This document shows positions 52,431 through 61,218 of a DNA stretch of 64,000 nucleotides, one piece after another. A program made the position numbers and the translations under genes. The notes beneath the pieces were generated by a model. That model ran no database searches. It worked only from the letters and a program-made list of their open reading frames with translations, and had not been told where the DNA came from. Every line of letters starts with the position of its first letter. Within the stretch, counting starts at the first letter, position 1. Source of the DNA: Modestobacter italicus (GTDB lineage: Bacteria > Actinomycetota > Actinomycetes > Mycobacteriales > Geodermatophilaceae); NCBI RefSeq assembly GCF_019799965.1, contig NZ_JABGCJ010000002.1:434001-498000 (forward strand). Direction: 5' to 3'.

Positions 52431-53903
52431 GTGCCAGAAGTCGAACCCGCCCTGGGTACCACGCCCCTGTTGCTGATCGCGGTGGCCGCGGTCGCCGTGC
52501 TGCTCGTCCTGATCATGAAGTTCAAGGTCCACGCCTTCGTGGCCCTGGTGCTGGTCAGCCTGCTGACCGCCCTGGCGACCCGGATCCCGGTCGGGGACGT
52601 CATCGACACCCTGCTCGCCGGGTTCGGGTCGACGCTGGCCAGCGTCGCCCTGCTCGTCGGGCTGGGCGCGATGATCGGCAAGCTGCTGGAGGTCACCGGC
52701 GGCGCCACCGTGCTGGCGGACTCGATGATCAACCGGTTCGGGGAGAAGCGGGCACCCCTGGCCCTGGGCGTCGCGTCCCTGCTGTTCGGCTTCCCCATCT
52801 TCTTCGACGCCGGCTTCGTCGTCTTCCTGCCGATCATCTTCAGCGTCGCCCGCCAGTTCGGCGGGTCGGTGCTGCTCTACGCGCTGCCCTCGGCGGGCGC
52901 CTTCGCGGTCATGCACGCCTTCGTGCCCCCGCACCCCGGCCCGGTCGGCGCCGGCGACATCCTCGGGGCCGACATCGGCCTGCTGGTGATCGTCGGCCTG
53001 GTCATCGGGCTGCCGACCTGGTTCATCTCCTGCTACCTGTTCAGCCAGTGGATCGGCCGGCGGGTCACGGTCCCGATCCCCTCGACACTGGCCGGCCGGA
53101 AGTCCGAGGCCGACGACCCCCGGGTCGACGCCGAGGTCGACGACCCGGACGGCCCGCGCGGTGGCGGCGGCGCCACCGCGGCCGGCGGGACGGCGACCGC
53201 GACCACCACCCGGACCGGGCCGCCGAAGTTCAGCACCGTGCTCACCCTGCTGCTCCTGCCGCTGGTGCTGATCCTGCTCAACACCGGCTTCAACACCCTG
53301 GCCACCGCCGGCGCGGTCGACGAGGACGCCGGCTGGCTGGAGTGGGTGACCCTGCTCGGCCAGACGCCGGTGGCGCTGCTGATCACCCTGCTGGTGGCCG
53401 CCGCGGTGCTGAGCCGGGAGCGCTTCTCCCGGGCCGAGACCGAGGACCTGCTCAACTCCTCGATCGGGCCGGTCGCGGCGATCATCCTGATCACCGGCGC
53501 CGGTGGCATGTTCGGCGGGGTGCTGCGGGCCAGCGGCATCGGCACCGCGCTGGCCGACAGCCTGGAGTCGATCGGGCTGCCGGTGATCGTTGCCGCCTTC
53601 GTGATCGCGACCTGCCTGCGGGTCGCCCAGGGTTCGGCGACGGTGGCCCTGCTGACCACCGCAGGGCTGATCGCCCCGGCGGTGGCGGAGAACGACCTCT
53701 CCCGGCTGGACACCGCGCTCGTCGTCATCGCGATCGCCTGCGGTGCCACCGTGCTCTCCCACGTCAACGACTCCGGCTTCTGGCTGGTGGGCCGGTTCCT
53801 GGAGATGGACGTGAAGACCACCCTGCGCACCTGGACGGTCATGGAGACGCTGATCGGCGTCGTCGGCTTCGCGATCGCCTGGCTGCTGAGCCTGATCGTC
53901 TAG
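52431..53903 (+). CDS. GntP family gluconate:H+ symporter
   Basis: A 490-residue transporter with about 12-14 membrane helices. FGFPIFFDAGFVVFLPIIF and HAFVPPHPGPVGAGDILGAD are the hallmark re-entrant motifs of GntP permeases, and GATVLSHVNDSGFWLVGRFL is near the C-terminus. A central hydrophilic insert (about 215-262) is Gly/Thr/Ala-rich and lineage-specific. Gluconate or a related sugar acid is the likely substrate. No gluconate kinase is adjacent, although a ROK kinase lies 10 kb upstream. Confidence 0.93.
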   Translation: MPEVEPALGTTPLLLIAVAAVAVLLVLIMKFKVHAFVALVLVSLLTALATRIPVGDVIDTLLAGFGSTLASVALLVGLGAMIGKLLEVTGGATVLADSMINRFGEKRAPLALGVASLLFGFPIFFDAGFVVFLPIIFSVARQFGGSVLLYALPSAGAFAVMHAFVPPHPGPVGAGDILGADIGLLVIVGLVIGLPTWFISCYLFSQWIGRRVTVPIPSTLAGRKSEADDPRVDAEVDDPDGPRGGGGATAAGGTATATTTRTGPPKFSTVLTLLLLPLVLILLNTGFNTLATAGAVDEDAGWLEWVTLLGQTPVALLITLLVAAAVLSRERFSRAETEDLLNSSIGPVAAIILITGAGGMFGGVLRASGIGTALADSLESIGLPVIVAAFVIATCLRVAQGSATVALLTTAGLIAPAVAENDLSRLDTALVVIAIACGATVLSHVNDSGFWLVGRFLEMDVKTTLRTWTVMETLIGVVGFAIAWLLSLIV

Positions 53904-53911
53904 TCCCCTGC

Positions 53912-53931
53912 GCGGCCCGGGGCCGGGCCGC
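53912..53931 (+). terminator. terminator of the GntP permease gene
   Basis: Nine-base arms gcggcccgg/ccgggccgc, 8 bases after the stop. Confidence 0.6.
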
Positions 53932-53976
53932 CCGCTCATCGCGGACGACCCGGCCCGGGGTGTGGCAGGTGCTGGC

Positions 53977-55140
53977 TCAGTAGGCGCTGAACAGCAGGTC
54001 GTTGTTCGCCGTCCGGGTGGTGGTGACTCGGTCCTTGGTGGTCCCGCCGGTGATCGCCGCCGACACGGTCGCGGGGGACGCCGACGGGTTGCCCTGCAGG
54101 TAGAGCGCCGCGACCCCGGCCACGTGCGGGGTGGCCATCGAGGTCCCGCTGATCGTGTTGGTCGCGGTGTTGCCGGTGTGCCAGTCGCTGGTGATGCCCA
54201 CGCCGGGGGCGAACAGGTCGACGCAGGCGCCGTAGTTGCTGAACGACGCCGGGGCGTCGTTCCGGTCGGTCGCACCGACGGTCAGCGCCGCGCCGACCCG
54301 GGAGGGCGAGCCGCCGCAGGCGTCCTGGGGCACCCCGCGGGCGTCGCCGTTCCCGGCGGCAACGGCGTAGGTGACCCCGTCGGCGATGGACCGCTGCACG
54401 GCCGCGTCGACGGCGGTGCTGATGCCACCGCCCAGGCTCATGTTCGCCACTGCCGGTGCACCGGCGGTGTGGTGCGCGGTCACCCAGTCGATGCCGGCGA
54501 TGACCCCGGCGTTGCTGCCACTGCCGGCGCAGTCCAGCACCCGGACGGCGACCAGGCGGGCGCCCTTCGCCACGCCGTGCGTCGTGCCCCCGACGGTGCC
54601 GGCGACGTGGGTGCCGTGACCGTTGCAGTCGTCGGCGCTGCCGCCGTCGACCGCGTCGTACCCGGAGACCGCGCGGCCGCCGAAGTCGGCGTGCGAGAGC
54701 CGGATGCCGGTGTCGATGACGTAGGCGGTCACCCCGGCGCCGGTGGCGGTGTAGCTGTAGGAGCCGGACAGCGGCAGCGCCCGCTGGTCGGTGCGGTCCA
54801 GGCCCCAGGTGGCCCGGGTCTGGGTCGCCCCCAGCTGGACCGGCGCGTCCCGCTCGACCGCCGCGACGCCGGGCAGGGTCGCCAGCCGGTCGGCCACGTT
54901 CGTCGGGAGCTCCACGGCGAAGCCGGTGAGCGCGGAGGTGTAGACGTGCTCGACCTCGCCGCCGAGCCGCCGGGCGGCCTGGTCGGCGATGGCGGCCGCG
55001 GGGGAGCCGGGCACCAGGCTCACGATGTAGGTGTCCAGCGGTGCGGCGGGCGCTGCGGAGGCGGTACCGGTGGTCGCGCCGAGGCCGGCGACGGTCAGCG
55101 CGGCGACGGTGCCGGTGACCAGAGTCCTTCGGATGTGCAC
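53977..55140 (-). CDS. secreted subtilisin-like serine protease (S8, proteinase K type)
   Basis: A 387-residue extracellular protease. A signal peptide ending near TASAAPAAP is followed by an inhibitor-I9-type propeptide ([16 protein letters not shown]...[26 protein letters not shown]). The catalytic domain has Asp in [13 protein letters not shown], His in [10 protein letters not shown] and Ser in [12 protein letters not shown]. Several cysteines suggest disulfides, as in proteinase K relatives. The GTG start has a gaggaga ribosome site. It is probably a scavenging enzyme. Confidence 0.94.
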   Translation of the reverse strand: MHIRRTLVTGTVAALTVAGLGATTGTASAAPAAPLDTYIVSLVPGSPAAAIADQAARRLGGEVEHVYTSALTGFAVELPTNVADRLATLPGVAAVERDAPVQLGATQTRATWGLDRTDQRALPLSGSYSYTATGAGVTAYVIDTGIRLSHADFGGRAVSGYDAVDGGSADDCNGHGTHVAGTVGGTTHGVAKGARLVAVRVLDCAGSGSNAGVIAGIDWVTAHHTAGAPAVANMSLGGGISTAVDAAVQRSIADGVTYAVAAGNGDARGVPQDACGGSPSRVGAALTVGATDRNDAPASFSNYGACVDLFAPGVGITSDWHTGNTATNTISGTSMATPHVAGVAALYLQGNPSASPATVSAAITGGTTKDRVTTTRTANNDLLFSAY

Positions 55141-55165
55141 GGACGGTTCTCCTCGGTCCGGGGGA

Positions 55166-55185
55166 GTCGCACTGTGAGGTGCGAC
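55166..55185 (-). promoter_or_regulatory. hairpin in the leader of the subtilase gene
   Basis: gtcgcac and gtgcgac arms around 6 bases, about 26 bases before the start. It could stabilise the leader. A separate 10-base palindrome caatcgattg is at 55241-55250. Confidence 0.35.
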
Positions 55186-55286
55186 GCAGACACGGAGAGT
55201 GAAACCGCGGAGTTCCGGTAGGGGAAGAGAAAGCGGCGTGCAATCGATTGTGCACGGCGCGTCACGACAGCCGGGCGCGTCGCCGG

Positions 55287-56207
55287 TCAGTCGGGGTTCG
55301 GCAGCGCGGTCCCGTCGCGTAGGGCGCTCAGCAGCGCGATGTCCTTGGCGTGCCCGTCGTCGGCGCTGGGCGTCTCCACCACCACCGGCACGCCGGCCAT
55401 GGCCGGGTGGGTGAGCAGCTCGGCGAAGGGGGCGGCACCGATGGAACCGGCCCCGATCGTGGTGTGCCGGTCCCGGGTCGAGCCGCAGGGGTCCAGCGAG
55501 TCGTTGGCGTGCACCAGGCCCAGCCGGCCCGGCCCGACGGTGGCCGTCAGCGCGTCGAGGGTCGCCGCCATCCCGCCGGGGGTGGCCAGGTCGTGTCCGG
55601 CGGCCCAGGCGTGGCAGGTGTCGAGGCAGACGCCGACCGCCGGGTGCTGCTCCAGCGCCGCGAGGTAGGGCCCGAGGTCCTGCACCGTCGCGGCCAGTGA
55701 CCTGCCGCCACCGGCGGTCGGCTCGATCAGCAGCCGGGGTCCGCCCTCGGGGAGGGCCTCGAGCACCGGCAGCAGGCGCTCGTGCAGCTGGGCCAGCGCG
55801 GCCTCGTAGCGGTCCTCACCGACCGCCGAGCCGGCGTGCACCACGACCCCGGCGCAGCCGAGCTGGGCACCGCGGGCCAGGTTGTGCTCGATGGTGGTGA
55901 TCGACTGCGCCACGGTCGCCTCGTTCGGCGAGCCCACGTTGACCAGGAAGGGCGTGTGGATGAACGAGGGCACGCCGCGCTCGGCGCAGCCGGCGGTGAA
56001 GGCGGCGTCCTGCGCCGGGTCGCCGGCACTGGGCCGCCAGCCGCGGGGGTTGCCGACGAACACCTGGACGGCGCGGGCCCCGACGGCGTCGGTGTAGGCC
56101 AGGCCGCCCTTGGCCAGGCCCCCCTTGATCTGGATGTGCGCCCCGATGGGCGGCGGCGCGGTCGGTGCGGGGGCGGCGGAGAGCAGGGCGGTACTGGACG
56201 ACGTCAC
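55287..56207 (-). CDS. nfo: endonuclease IV (AP endonuclease)
   Basis: A zinc-dependent apurinic/apyrimidinic endonuclease of 306 residues for base-excision repair. Metal ligands are recognised in IGAHIQIKGG, SFIHTPFLVN, VVVHAGSAVG, LIEPTAGGG, VCLDTCHAWAAG, LVHANDSLDPCGSTRDRHTTIGAGSIG and VVVETPS. It starts with a GTG 10 bases after the pknL stop and has no clear ribosome site of its own, so translation may depend on the upstream gene. Confidence 0.92.
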   Translation of the reverse strand: MTSSSTALLSAAPAPTAPPPIGAHIQIKGGLAKGGLAYTDAVGARAVQVFVGNPRGWRPSAGDPAQDAAFTAGCAERGVPSFIHTPFLVNVGSPNEATVAQSITTIEHNLARGAQLGCAGVVVHAGSAVGEDRYEAALAQLHERLLPVLEALPEGGPRLLIEPTAGGGRSLAATVQDLGPYLAALEQHPAVGVCLDTCHAWAAGHDLATPGGMAATLDALTATVGPGRLGLVHANDSLDPCGSTRDRHTTIGAGSIGAAPFAELLTHPAMAGVPVVVETPSADDGHAKDIALLSALRDGTALPNPD

Positions 56208-56217
56208 GAGGAGGGGA

Positions 56218-58218
56218 TCACCCGAAGCTGATGAGGATGCGGACGGTGCTGCCCTGGTCGACGACCTCGCCGGCCTTGGGGCTCTGGTTGAACACGCGGT
56301 CGCCGGCGATGAACGTCTCGCTCTGCACCTCCAGGCCGGCCGCCTGCAGGAGCGCGGCGGCCTCGTCGGCGGACTTGCCGCGGACGTCGGGCACGGTGAC
56401 CTGCGGGACGCCGATCGAGACGGTGATGGTCACGTCGCTGCCGTAGGGCTGGGCGCCGTCGCCCGGGCCCGGGCTGACCGCCATGACCGCCCCGGTGGAC
56501 ACCTCCGCGCTGCGCCCCTCGTCCCGGGAGACGGTGAAGCCCAGCTGCTCCAGGTTCTCCTGCGCGGCGTCCGGGGACTGCCCGACCACGTTCGGGACGT
56601 CGACCGGCGCCCGGCCCTGCGAGACGACCGCGGTCACCGTCTCGCCGCGCTTGAGCTGTGCACCGGCGGCGGGCTCGAACCGGATCACGCTGCCGGCGGG
56701 GACGTCCTCGTCGAACTCCTGGCTGGACTGCAGCGCCACCGGCACGTCGGCCAGGGCCGCCTGGACGGCCTCCAGCGGCTGGTTGACCAGGCCGGGGTCG
56801 ATGCTGAACCGCTCCTGCCCCTTGGAGACGACGAGCTCGACGTCGGAGTTGCGGATCGCCTCGGCGCCCGCGGCGGGATCGGCGGAGATCACCACACCGG
56901 CGGGCACATCCTCGCTGAACTGCTCCTCGCCGAACACCGGGTCCAGCCCGGCCTCCTGCAGCATCCCGACCGCGGTGTCCTGGTCCTGGTTCACCAGCTC
57001 CGGGACCTGGGTCCACCGGCCCGAGCCCAGCCACCAGCCGATCGCGCCGATGGTGACCGCGAGCAGCAGCACCAGGGTCAGCGCGAAGCGGGCCCGGCGG
57101 CGGCGGATGTGCGGCGGCACCCCGGGCCTGGCCGGTGCCGGGCGGGCGCCGCCGACGTGCGTGGTGGCCCCCGTGCCGGTGCCGGGCAGCACCGTGGTGC
57201 CGCGGCCGGGCCGCATGCCGCCGAGCACCTCGGTGCGCGGGTCGCCGTCCCGGGGGCCGGGCGAGCTGGGCTGCCGGGGACGCGGCGCGGTGGGGCGGTT
57301 GGTCGGCCGCAGCGTGGCGGTCGGGTTGTCCGCCGGGCGCCCGGTGGGCACCGGCACCCGGGCCAGGCCCAGGTCGGCGCGCACGTCGGCGAGCTCGGCG
57401 AGGAAGGCCCCGGCGTCGAGCGGGCGGGCCGCCGGGTCGCGCCGGGTGGTGCGGGTGACCAGCTCGTCGACCTGCCAGGGCACCGTGGCGACCTCGGCCG
57501 ACGGCGCGGGGACGTCGTGGTGCACGTGCTGGTAGGCCACCGCCAGCGGGGTGTCCCCGGCGTAGGGCGGGTGGCCGGTGAGCAGCTCGTAGAGCATCAC
57601 GCCGGCGGCGTAGACGTCGCTGCGGGCGTCGCTGCGGCCGCGCTCGAGCTGCTCCGGGGACAGGTAGGCGACCGTGCCGATCAGCACCCCGCCGGTGTGG
57701 CTGGTCTGCCCGGTGCCGGCCACGGCGCGGGCCAGGCCGAAGTCGGCCACCTTCACCTGGCCGTCGGTGGAGATCAGCACGTTCTCCGGCTTGACGTCGC
57801 GGTGCGCGATGCCGGCCCGATGGGCGGCGGTCAGCCCGGCCAGCACCGGCTCCAGCACGGCGAACGCCTCGCCGACGGTGAGCCGGCCGCGGGCCTGCAG
57901 CAGGTCGCGCAGCGTGCGGCCACGGACCAGCTCCATCACCAGGTAGACCAGCCCCTGGTCACTGCCCTGGTCGCTGACCGAGACGACGTTGACGTGGCTG
58001 AGCATCGCGGTGGCCCGCGCCTCCCGGGTGAACCGGTCGACGAAGGCGGGGTCGTGCGCCAGGTGCTCGGCCATCACCTTGACCGCGACGGTGCGGTGCA
58101 GTCGCAGGTCGGTGGCGGCGTAGACGGTGGACATGCCGCCGCGCGCCAGGCGCTCCTCGAGGCGGTAGCGCCCCTCGAGGACGAGGCCGACCACGGGGTC
58201 GGTCACGACGGTCTCCAC
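56218..58218 (-). CDS. pknL: PASTA-domain serine/threonine protein kinase (PknL-like)
   Basis: A 666-residue transmembrane kinase. Kinase domain about 15-280: P-loop ARGGMST, K47 (VAVKV), HRDVKPEN (D141), DFG at 159-161, activation loop with THTGG-like QTSHTGG and GTVAYLSPEQ. A Pro/Thr-rich juxtamembrane linker and a membrane helix at about 378-398 follow. Outside are four PASTA repeats (WTQVPELV..., FSIDPGLV..., VDVPNVVG..., VTVPDVRG...), which sense muropeptides or lipid II in relatives. PknL of M. tuberculosis phosphorylates the Rv2175c regulator; a homologue lies 2 kb away here. GTG 7 bases after TAGACT. Confidence 0.93.
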   Translation of the reverse strand: METVVTDPVVGLVLEGRYRLEERLARGGMSTVYAATDLRLHRTVAVKVMAEHLAHDPAFVDRFTREARATAMLSHVNVVSVSDQGSDQGLVYLVMELVRGRTLRDLLQARGRLTVGEAFAVLEPVLAGLTAAHRAGIAHRDVKPENVLISTDGQVKVADFGLARAVAGTGQTSHTGGVLIGTVAYLSPEQLERGRSDARSDVYAAGVMLYELLTGHPPYAGDTPLAVAYQHVHHDVPAPSAEVATVPWQVDELVTRTTRRDPAARPLDAGAFLAELADVRADLGLARVPVPTGRPADNPTATLRPTNRPTAPRPRQPSSPGPRDGDPRTEVLGGMRPGRGTTVLPGTGTGATTHVGGARPAPARPGVPPHIRRRRARFALTLVLLLAVTIGAIGWWLGSGRWTQVPELVNQDQDTAVGMLQEAGLDPVFGEEQFSEDVPAGVVISADPAAGAEAIRNSDVELVVSKGQERFSIDPGLVNQPLEAVQAALADVPVALQSSQEFDEDVPAGSVIRFEPAAGAQLKRGETVTAVVSQGRAPVDVPNVVGQSPDAAQENLEQLGFTVSRDEGRSAEVSTGAVMAVSPGPGDGAQPYGSDVTITVSIGVPQVTVPDVRGKSADEAAALLQAAGLEVQSETFIAGDRVFNQSPKAGEVVDQGSTVRILISFG

Positions 58219-58225
58219 GCCGGCG

Positions 58226-58231
58226 AGTCTA
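58226..58231 (-). promoter_or_regulatory. -10 box of pknL, leaderless
   Basis: TAGACT 7 bases before the GTG at 58218. Confidence 0.5.
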
Positions 58232-58390
58232 GGAGCGGATCGGGCGCCGTGGACCCAACGACGCGGACGACGAGGTCACGGTCTGGACACCCGTGCCCTG
58301 GAGTGACCAGGTGGACGGATGGGGTCTGGGGGAGTGGTCGCCGGACGGCGGCAGTGGCCAGTGGGGCGACCGGGACCGGACGGCACGCCG

Positions 58391-58495
58391 CCCCGGTGGC
58401 CAGCGCCCCGGTGGCCGGCGCCCCGGTGGCCGGCGTCCCGGGGCTAAGCGCCCCGGGGCTCAGCGCCCCGGGGCTCAGCGCCCCGGGGGTCAGCG
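58391..58495. repeat. seven 15-bp tandem units spanning a stop codon
   Basis: Seven contiguous units, ccccggtggcc(a/g)gcg (three) then (t/c)cccggggctcagcg-type (four), end at 58495. The last unit contains the stop codon (58490-58492) of the alpha-hydroxy-acid oxidising enzyme gene. Units carry the self-complementary cccgggg core. Confidence 0.9.
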
Positions 58496-59647
58496 GCCGG
58501 CCCACGGTGCCCGGACGACGGTGTCCCGCGGCACCGACCGCACGTCGTCCAGTCCGCACAGGGCCATGGTGTGCGCCAGCTCCTCGCTCAGCCCGCTGAT
58601 CACCCGCGCCACGCCGTCGGCGCCGCCGATGGCCAGCCCCCAGGTGGTGGGCCGGCCGAGGAAGACCGCGCGGGCGCCCAGTGCGAGGGCGGTGAGCGCG
58701 TCGGCGCCGGTGCGCACCCCGCCGTCGGCATAGACCTCCACCGCCTCGCCGACCGCGGCCACCACCTCCGGCAGGGCCTCGGCGCTGGCGATCGCCGGGT
58801 CGGCCTGCCGTCCACCGTGGGTGGACACCCAGACCGCGGCGGCACCGGCGGCCACGCACCGCTCGGCGTCATCGCCCCGGAGCACGCCCTTGACCACGAC
58901 CGGCAGCCCGGACAGCTCGGCGTACCGCCCGATGTCGGCGAACGTCCAGGTGGGCGTCTCGGCGGCCGGCAGCGGCGGCTGGGCGCCGGTCGCCGGTGGG
59001 TGGTTGGCCAGCGGCAGCCCGGCCGGCAGCGCGAAGTCGTGCCGCAGGTCGCGGTGCCGCCGGCCGAGCACCGGCAGGTCGACGGTGAGCACGAGGGCGC
59101 GGTAGCCGGCCCGGCCGGCCCGCCGGGCGAGGTCGTCGGTGTGGGCGGGGGAGTGCAGCCGGTACAGCTGGAACCACCGCGGCCCCGCCGGGGTGGCGGC
59201 GGCGACGTCGGCCAGGGAAGAGGTCGCGCTCGTCGAGACGGTCATGAGCGCACCGGCCGCGGCGGCGCCGCGGGCGGTGGCCAGCTCGCCGTCCGGGTGG
59301 GCCATCGCCTGGTACGCCCACGGCGCGACGCCGATCGGGGTGGCCACCTCGGTGCCCAGCAGCGTGGTGCGCAGCTGCACCGCGGCGACGCCGCGCAGCA
59401 CGTGCGGGCGCAGCCGCCAGGACCGCCAGGCCCTCGGCGCCTCGACCAGCGTCGTCTCGGTGCCGGCGCCGCCGGCGTAGTAGTCGAAGACGTCGGCCGG
59501 CAGCACCGCCCGGGCCCGGGTCTCCAGGGCGTCCAGGTCCAGGAACGGCGGCTCGCGGCCCGGGTCGTCCGGGGTCGGCGTCTCGCCTGCCGTGCGCTGC
59601 GGCTGGCTGAGCCGGGCGCCGGGCGCCGGGCCGTCGCTGCGCACCAT
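58490..59647 (-). CDS. FMN-dependent alpha-hydroxy-acid oxidase/dehydrogenase
   Basis: A 385-residue TIM-barrel flavoenzyme of the lactate/glycolate/mandelate oxidase family. FDYYAGGAGTETTL holds the active-site Tyr, PIGVAPWAYQAMAHPDGE the FMN-binding start, VVVKGVLRGDDAE the FMN Lys, and STHGGRQAD the catalytic His and substrate Arg (usually SNHGGRQLD). EVYADGGVRTGADALTALALGARAVFLGRP binds phosphate. A lactate or glycolate substrate cannot be distinguished. TAGGCT lies 7 bases before the ATG. Confidence 0.9.
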   Translation of the reverse strand: MVRSDGPAPGARLSQPQRTAGETPTPDDPGREPPFLDLDALETRARAVLPADVFDYYAGGAGTETTLVEAPRAWRSWRLRPHVLRGVAAVQLRTTLLGTEVATPIGVAPWAYQAMAHPDGELATARGAAAAGALMTVSTSATSSLADVAAATPAGPRWFQLYRLHSPAHTDDLARRAGRAGYRALVLTVDLPVLGRRHRDLRHDFALPAGLPLANHPPATGAQPPLPAAETPTWTFADIGRYAELSGLPVVVKGVLRGDDAERCVAAGAAAVWVSTHGGRQADPAIASAEALPEVVAAVGEAVEVYADGGVRTGADALTALALGARAVFLGRPTTWGLAIGGADGVARVISGLSEELAHTMALCGLDDVRSVPRDTVVRAPWAGR

Positions 59648-59654
59648 GGACAGC

Positions 59655-59660
59655 AGCCTA
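59655..59660 (-). promoter_or_regulatory. -10 box of the alpha-hydroxy-acid oxidase gene, leaderless
   Basis: TAGGCT 7 bases before the ATG at 59647. Confidence 0.5.
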
Positions 59661-59693
59661 GGTAACCGGTGGCCCGGCGCGGGACCGTCGAGG

Positions 59694-60113
59694 TCAGCCG
59701 AGGTCGGCCGACAGCCAGTGCTCGGGCCGGAGGTGCACGACGACCTGTGCGCCGTGCTCGGCCAGCGACATCTCGACGTACCCCGGGACGGCGTCGGCGG
59801 GCAGGTACCGCTCGGCCATGGCCCGCACGTCGTCCGGGGTGGCCGGTCGGCTGCCGGCGACCGGGCCCTCGACGGAGACGTAGCGGACCGTGGGGGACAG
59901 CCGGTCGACCAGCAGGCTGAACCGGCCGGCCGCCTCGATCAGCCGCGCCTTGCGGGAGGCGGCCTGGGTGACGATCCAGGCGGTGCCGCCGGGGGTGTAC
60001 CCGTACCAGATCGGCACGGTCAGAGGCCCTCGGTCGGGGCCGGCGGAGACGGCGAGGGCCGCCACGTGCGGTTCGGCCAGGAACTGCTCTCGGAGGTCGG
60101 TGCTCAGCGCCAT
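59694..60113 (-). CDS. PPOX-class pyridoxamine-phosphate-oxidase-like protein
   Basis: A 139-residue split-barrel protein. REQFLAEPHVAALAVSAGPDRGPLTVPIWYGYTPGG is the typical N-terminus, and ASRKARLIEAAGRFSLLVD and VRYVSVEGPVAG are barrel strands that hold FMN or F420. It is a different subgroup from the PPOX protein at 2955. It ends 46 bases before the oxidase start on the same strand. Substrate unknown. Confidence 0.85.
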   Translation of the reverse strand: MALSTDLREQFLAEPHVAALAVSAGPDRGPLTVPIWYGYTPGGTAWIVTQAASRKARLIEAAGRFSLLVDRLSPTVRYVSVEGPVAGSRPATPDDVRAMAERYLPADAVPGYVEMSLAEHGAQVVVHLRPEHWLSADLG

Positions 60114-60183
60114 GACGGCATGCTGGTCGCGGGGTACGACAGTCCGCCGGGTTCCCCGGACGGGGAGGCACCGGGGACCGACC

Positions 60184-60189
60184 TAGGCT
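60184..60189 (+). promoter_or_regulatory. -10 box of the Rv2175c-like gene, leaderless
   Basis: TAGGCT 6 bases before the GTG at 60196. This transcript probably continues into crtYc and crtYd. Confidence 0.55.
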
Positions 60190-60195
60190 GACGGG

Positions 60196-60519
60196 GTGGA
60201 CACGCTCACCCCCGCGGAGGTCGCCGAGCAGCTCGGCGTCTCGACGAACAAGGTCCGTCAGCTGATCTCCGAGCGGAAGCTCCTGGCCGTGCCCGGGAGC
60301 GGCAACAGCAGGATCCCGGCGGACTTCCTGCAGGACGGCGCGATCCTCAAGCACCTGCCGGGTCTGCTGACCGTCCTCCACGACGGCCGGTTCACCGACG
60401 AGGAGGCCTTCGAGTGGCTCTTCCGCGCCGACGACTCGCTGCCGGGCACCCCCGTCCAGGCGCTGCGCGACGACCGGCACACCGAGGTCACCCGCCGGGC
60501 CCAGGCACTGGCCCTGTAG
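60196..60519 (+). CDS. Rv2175c-like DNA-binding protein
   Basis: A 107-residue winged-helix protein. LTPAEVAEQLGVSTNKVRQLISERKLLAVPGSGNSRIPADFLQDG is an excisionase/MerR-like wHTH. The C-terminal HLPGLLTVLHDGRFTDEEAFEWLF matches Rv2175c, the known substrate of PknL in M. tuberculosis. The leaderless start leaves essentially no N-terminal tail before the wHTH, whereas Rv2175c has one carrying its phosphorylated Thr. The gap to crtYc is 10 bases, so co-transcription with the lycopene cyclase genes is likely. Confidence 0.88.
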   Translation: MDTLTPAEVAEQLGVSTNKVRQLISERKLLAVPGSGNSRIPADFLQDGAILKHLPGLLTVLHDGRFTDEEAFEWLFRADDSLPGTPVQALRDDRHTEVTRRAQALAL

Positions 60520-60529
60520 TCGCCGGCCG

Positions 60530-60874
60530 ATGGGGCACCTGACCTACCTCGCGCTGCTGGTCGGCTGCCTCGTGGTGACCGCGCCGCTGGAGCTGCTGCT
60601 GCACGTGCGGGTCTACGCCCGCTGGCGCCGGCTGCTGCTGGCGGTGGCGCCGGAGTTCACCGTGTTCGTGGTCTGGGTGCTCTACGCCATCGCCCAGGGC
60701 CACTGGGACTACAGCGACCGGTACACCCTCGGCGTCCGGCTGCCCGGCGGCATCCCGGTCGAGGAGGTGCTGTTCTTCCTCGTCGTCCCGCTCGCCTCGG
60801 TGATGTCGCTGGAGGCGGTGCGCCGGGTGACCGGCTGGGACGCCGGCTACCCGGCCGAGGAAGCCGACGCGTGA
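60530..60874 (+). CDS. crtYc: lycopene cyclase subunit, CrtYc type
   Basis: A 114-residue protein with three membrane helices, one half of the heterodimeric actinobacterial lycopene cyclase. LTYLALLVGCLVVTAPLELLL and the conserved LPGGIPVEEVLFFLVVPLASVMSLEAV (PxEE) are family signatures. The same fold is used by CrtYe for C50 epsilon-cyclases, so beta- versus epsilon- or C50 specificity cannot be decided. The next gene overlaps by 4 bases. Confidence 0.88.
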   Translation: MGHLTYLALLVGCLVVTAPLELLLHVRVYARWRRLLLAVAPEFTVFVVWVLYAIAQGHWDYSDRYTLGVRLPGGIPVEEVLFFLVVPLASVMSLEAVRRVTGWDAGYPAEEADA

Positions 60875-61218
60875 GCTACTCGGCCCTGGCCGTCACCGCG
60901 GTCGTCGTGGTGCTGGTGCTCGACCTGGCGGTCTACCGGACCCGGATGGTGACCCGGCGGGCCTACTGGACGGCCTACGCGATCATCGTCTTCTTCCAGC
61001 TGCTGATGAACGGCGTGCTGACCGGCCTCGGTGTGGTCACCTACGACCCGGGGGCCATCTGGGGGCCGCGGATCGCCTACGCCCCGGTCGAGGACCTGCT
61101 CTTCGGCTGGGCCATGGTCACGCTGACCCTGGCCAGCTGGGCGGCGGTCAACCGCCGGGCGAACACCGCCAGGCGACGCGGCCGGGACACCGACACCCGG
61201 CGGTCCAGCACCCGGTAG
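60871..61218 (+). CDS. crtYd: lycopene cyclase subunit, CrtYd type
   Basis: A 115-residue second subunit of the heterodimeric cyclase. LVLDLAVYRTRMVTRRAYWTAYAIIVFFQLLMNG and the conserved IAYAPVEDLLFGWAMVTLTLASW (PVED) are typical. The last 20 residues are basic and not conserved. The 3' 142 bases overlap the end of crtB on the opposite strand. The start GTG overlaps the crtYc stop. Confidence 0.87.
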   Translation: MSYSALAVTAVVVVLVLDLAVYRTRMVTRRAYWTAYAIIVFFQLLMNGVLTGLGVVTYDPGAIWGPRIAYAPVEDLLFGWAMVTLTLASWAAVNRRANTARRRGRDTDTRRSSTR

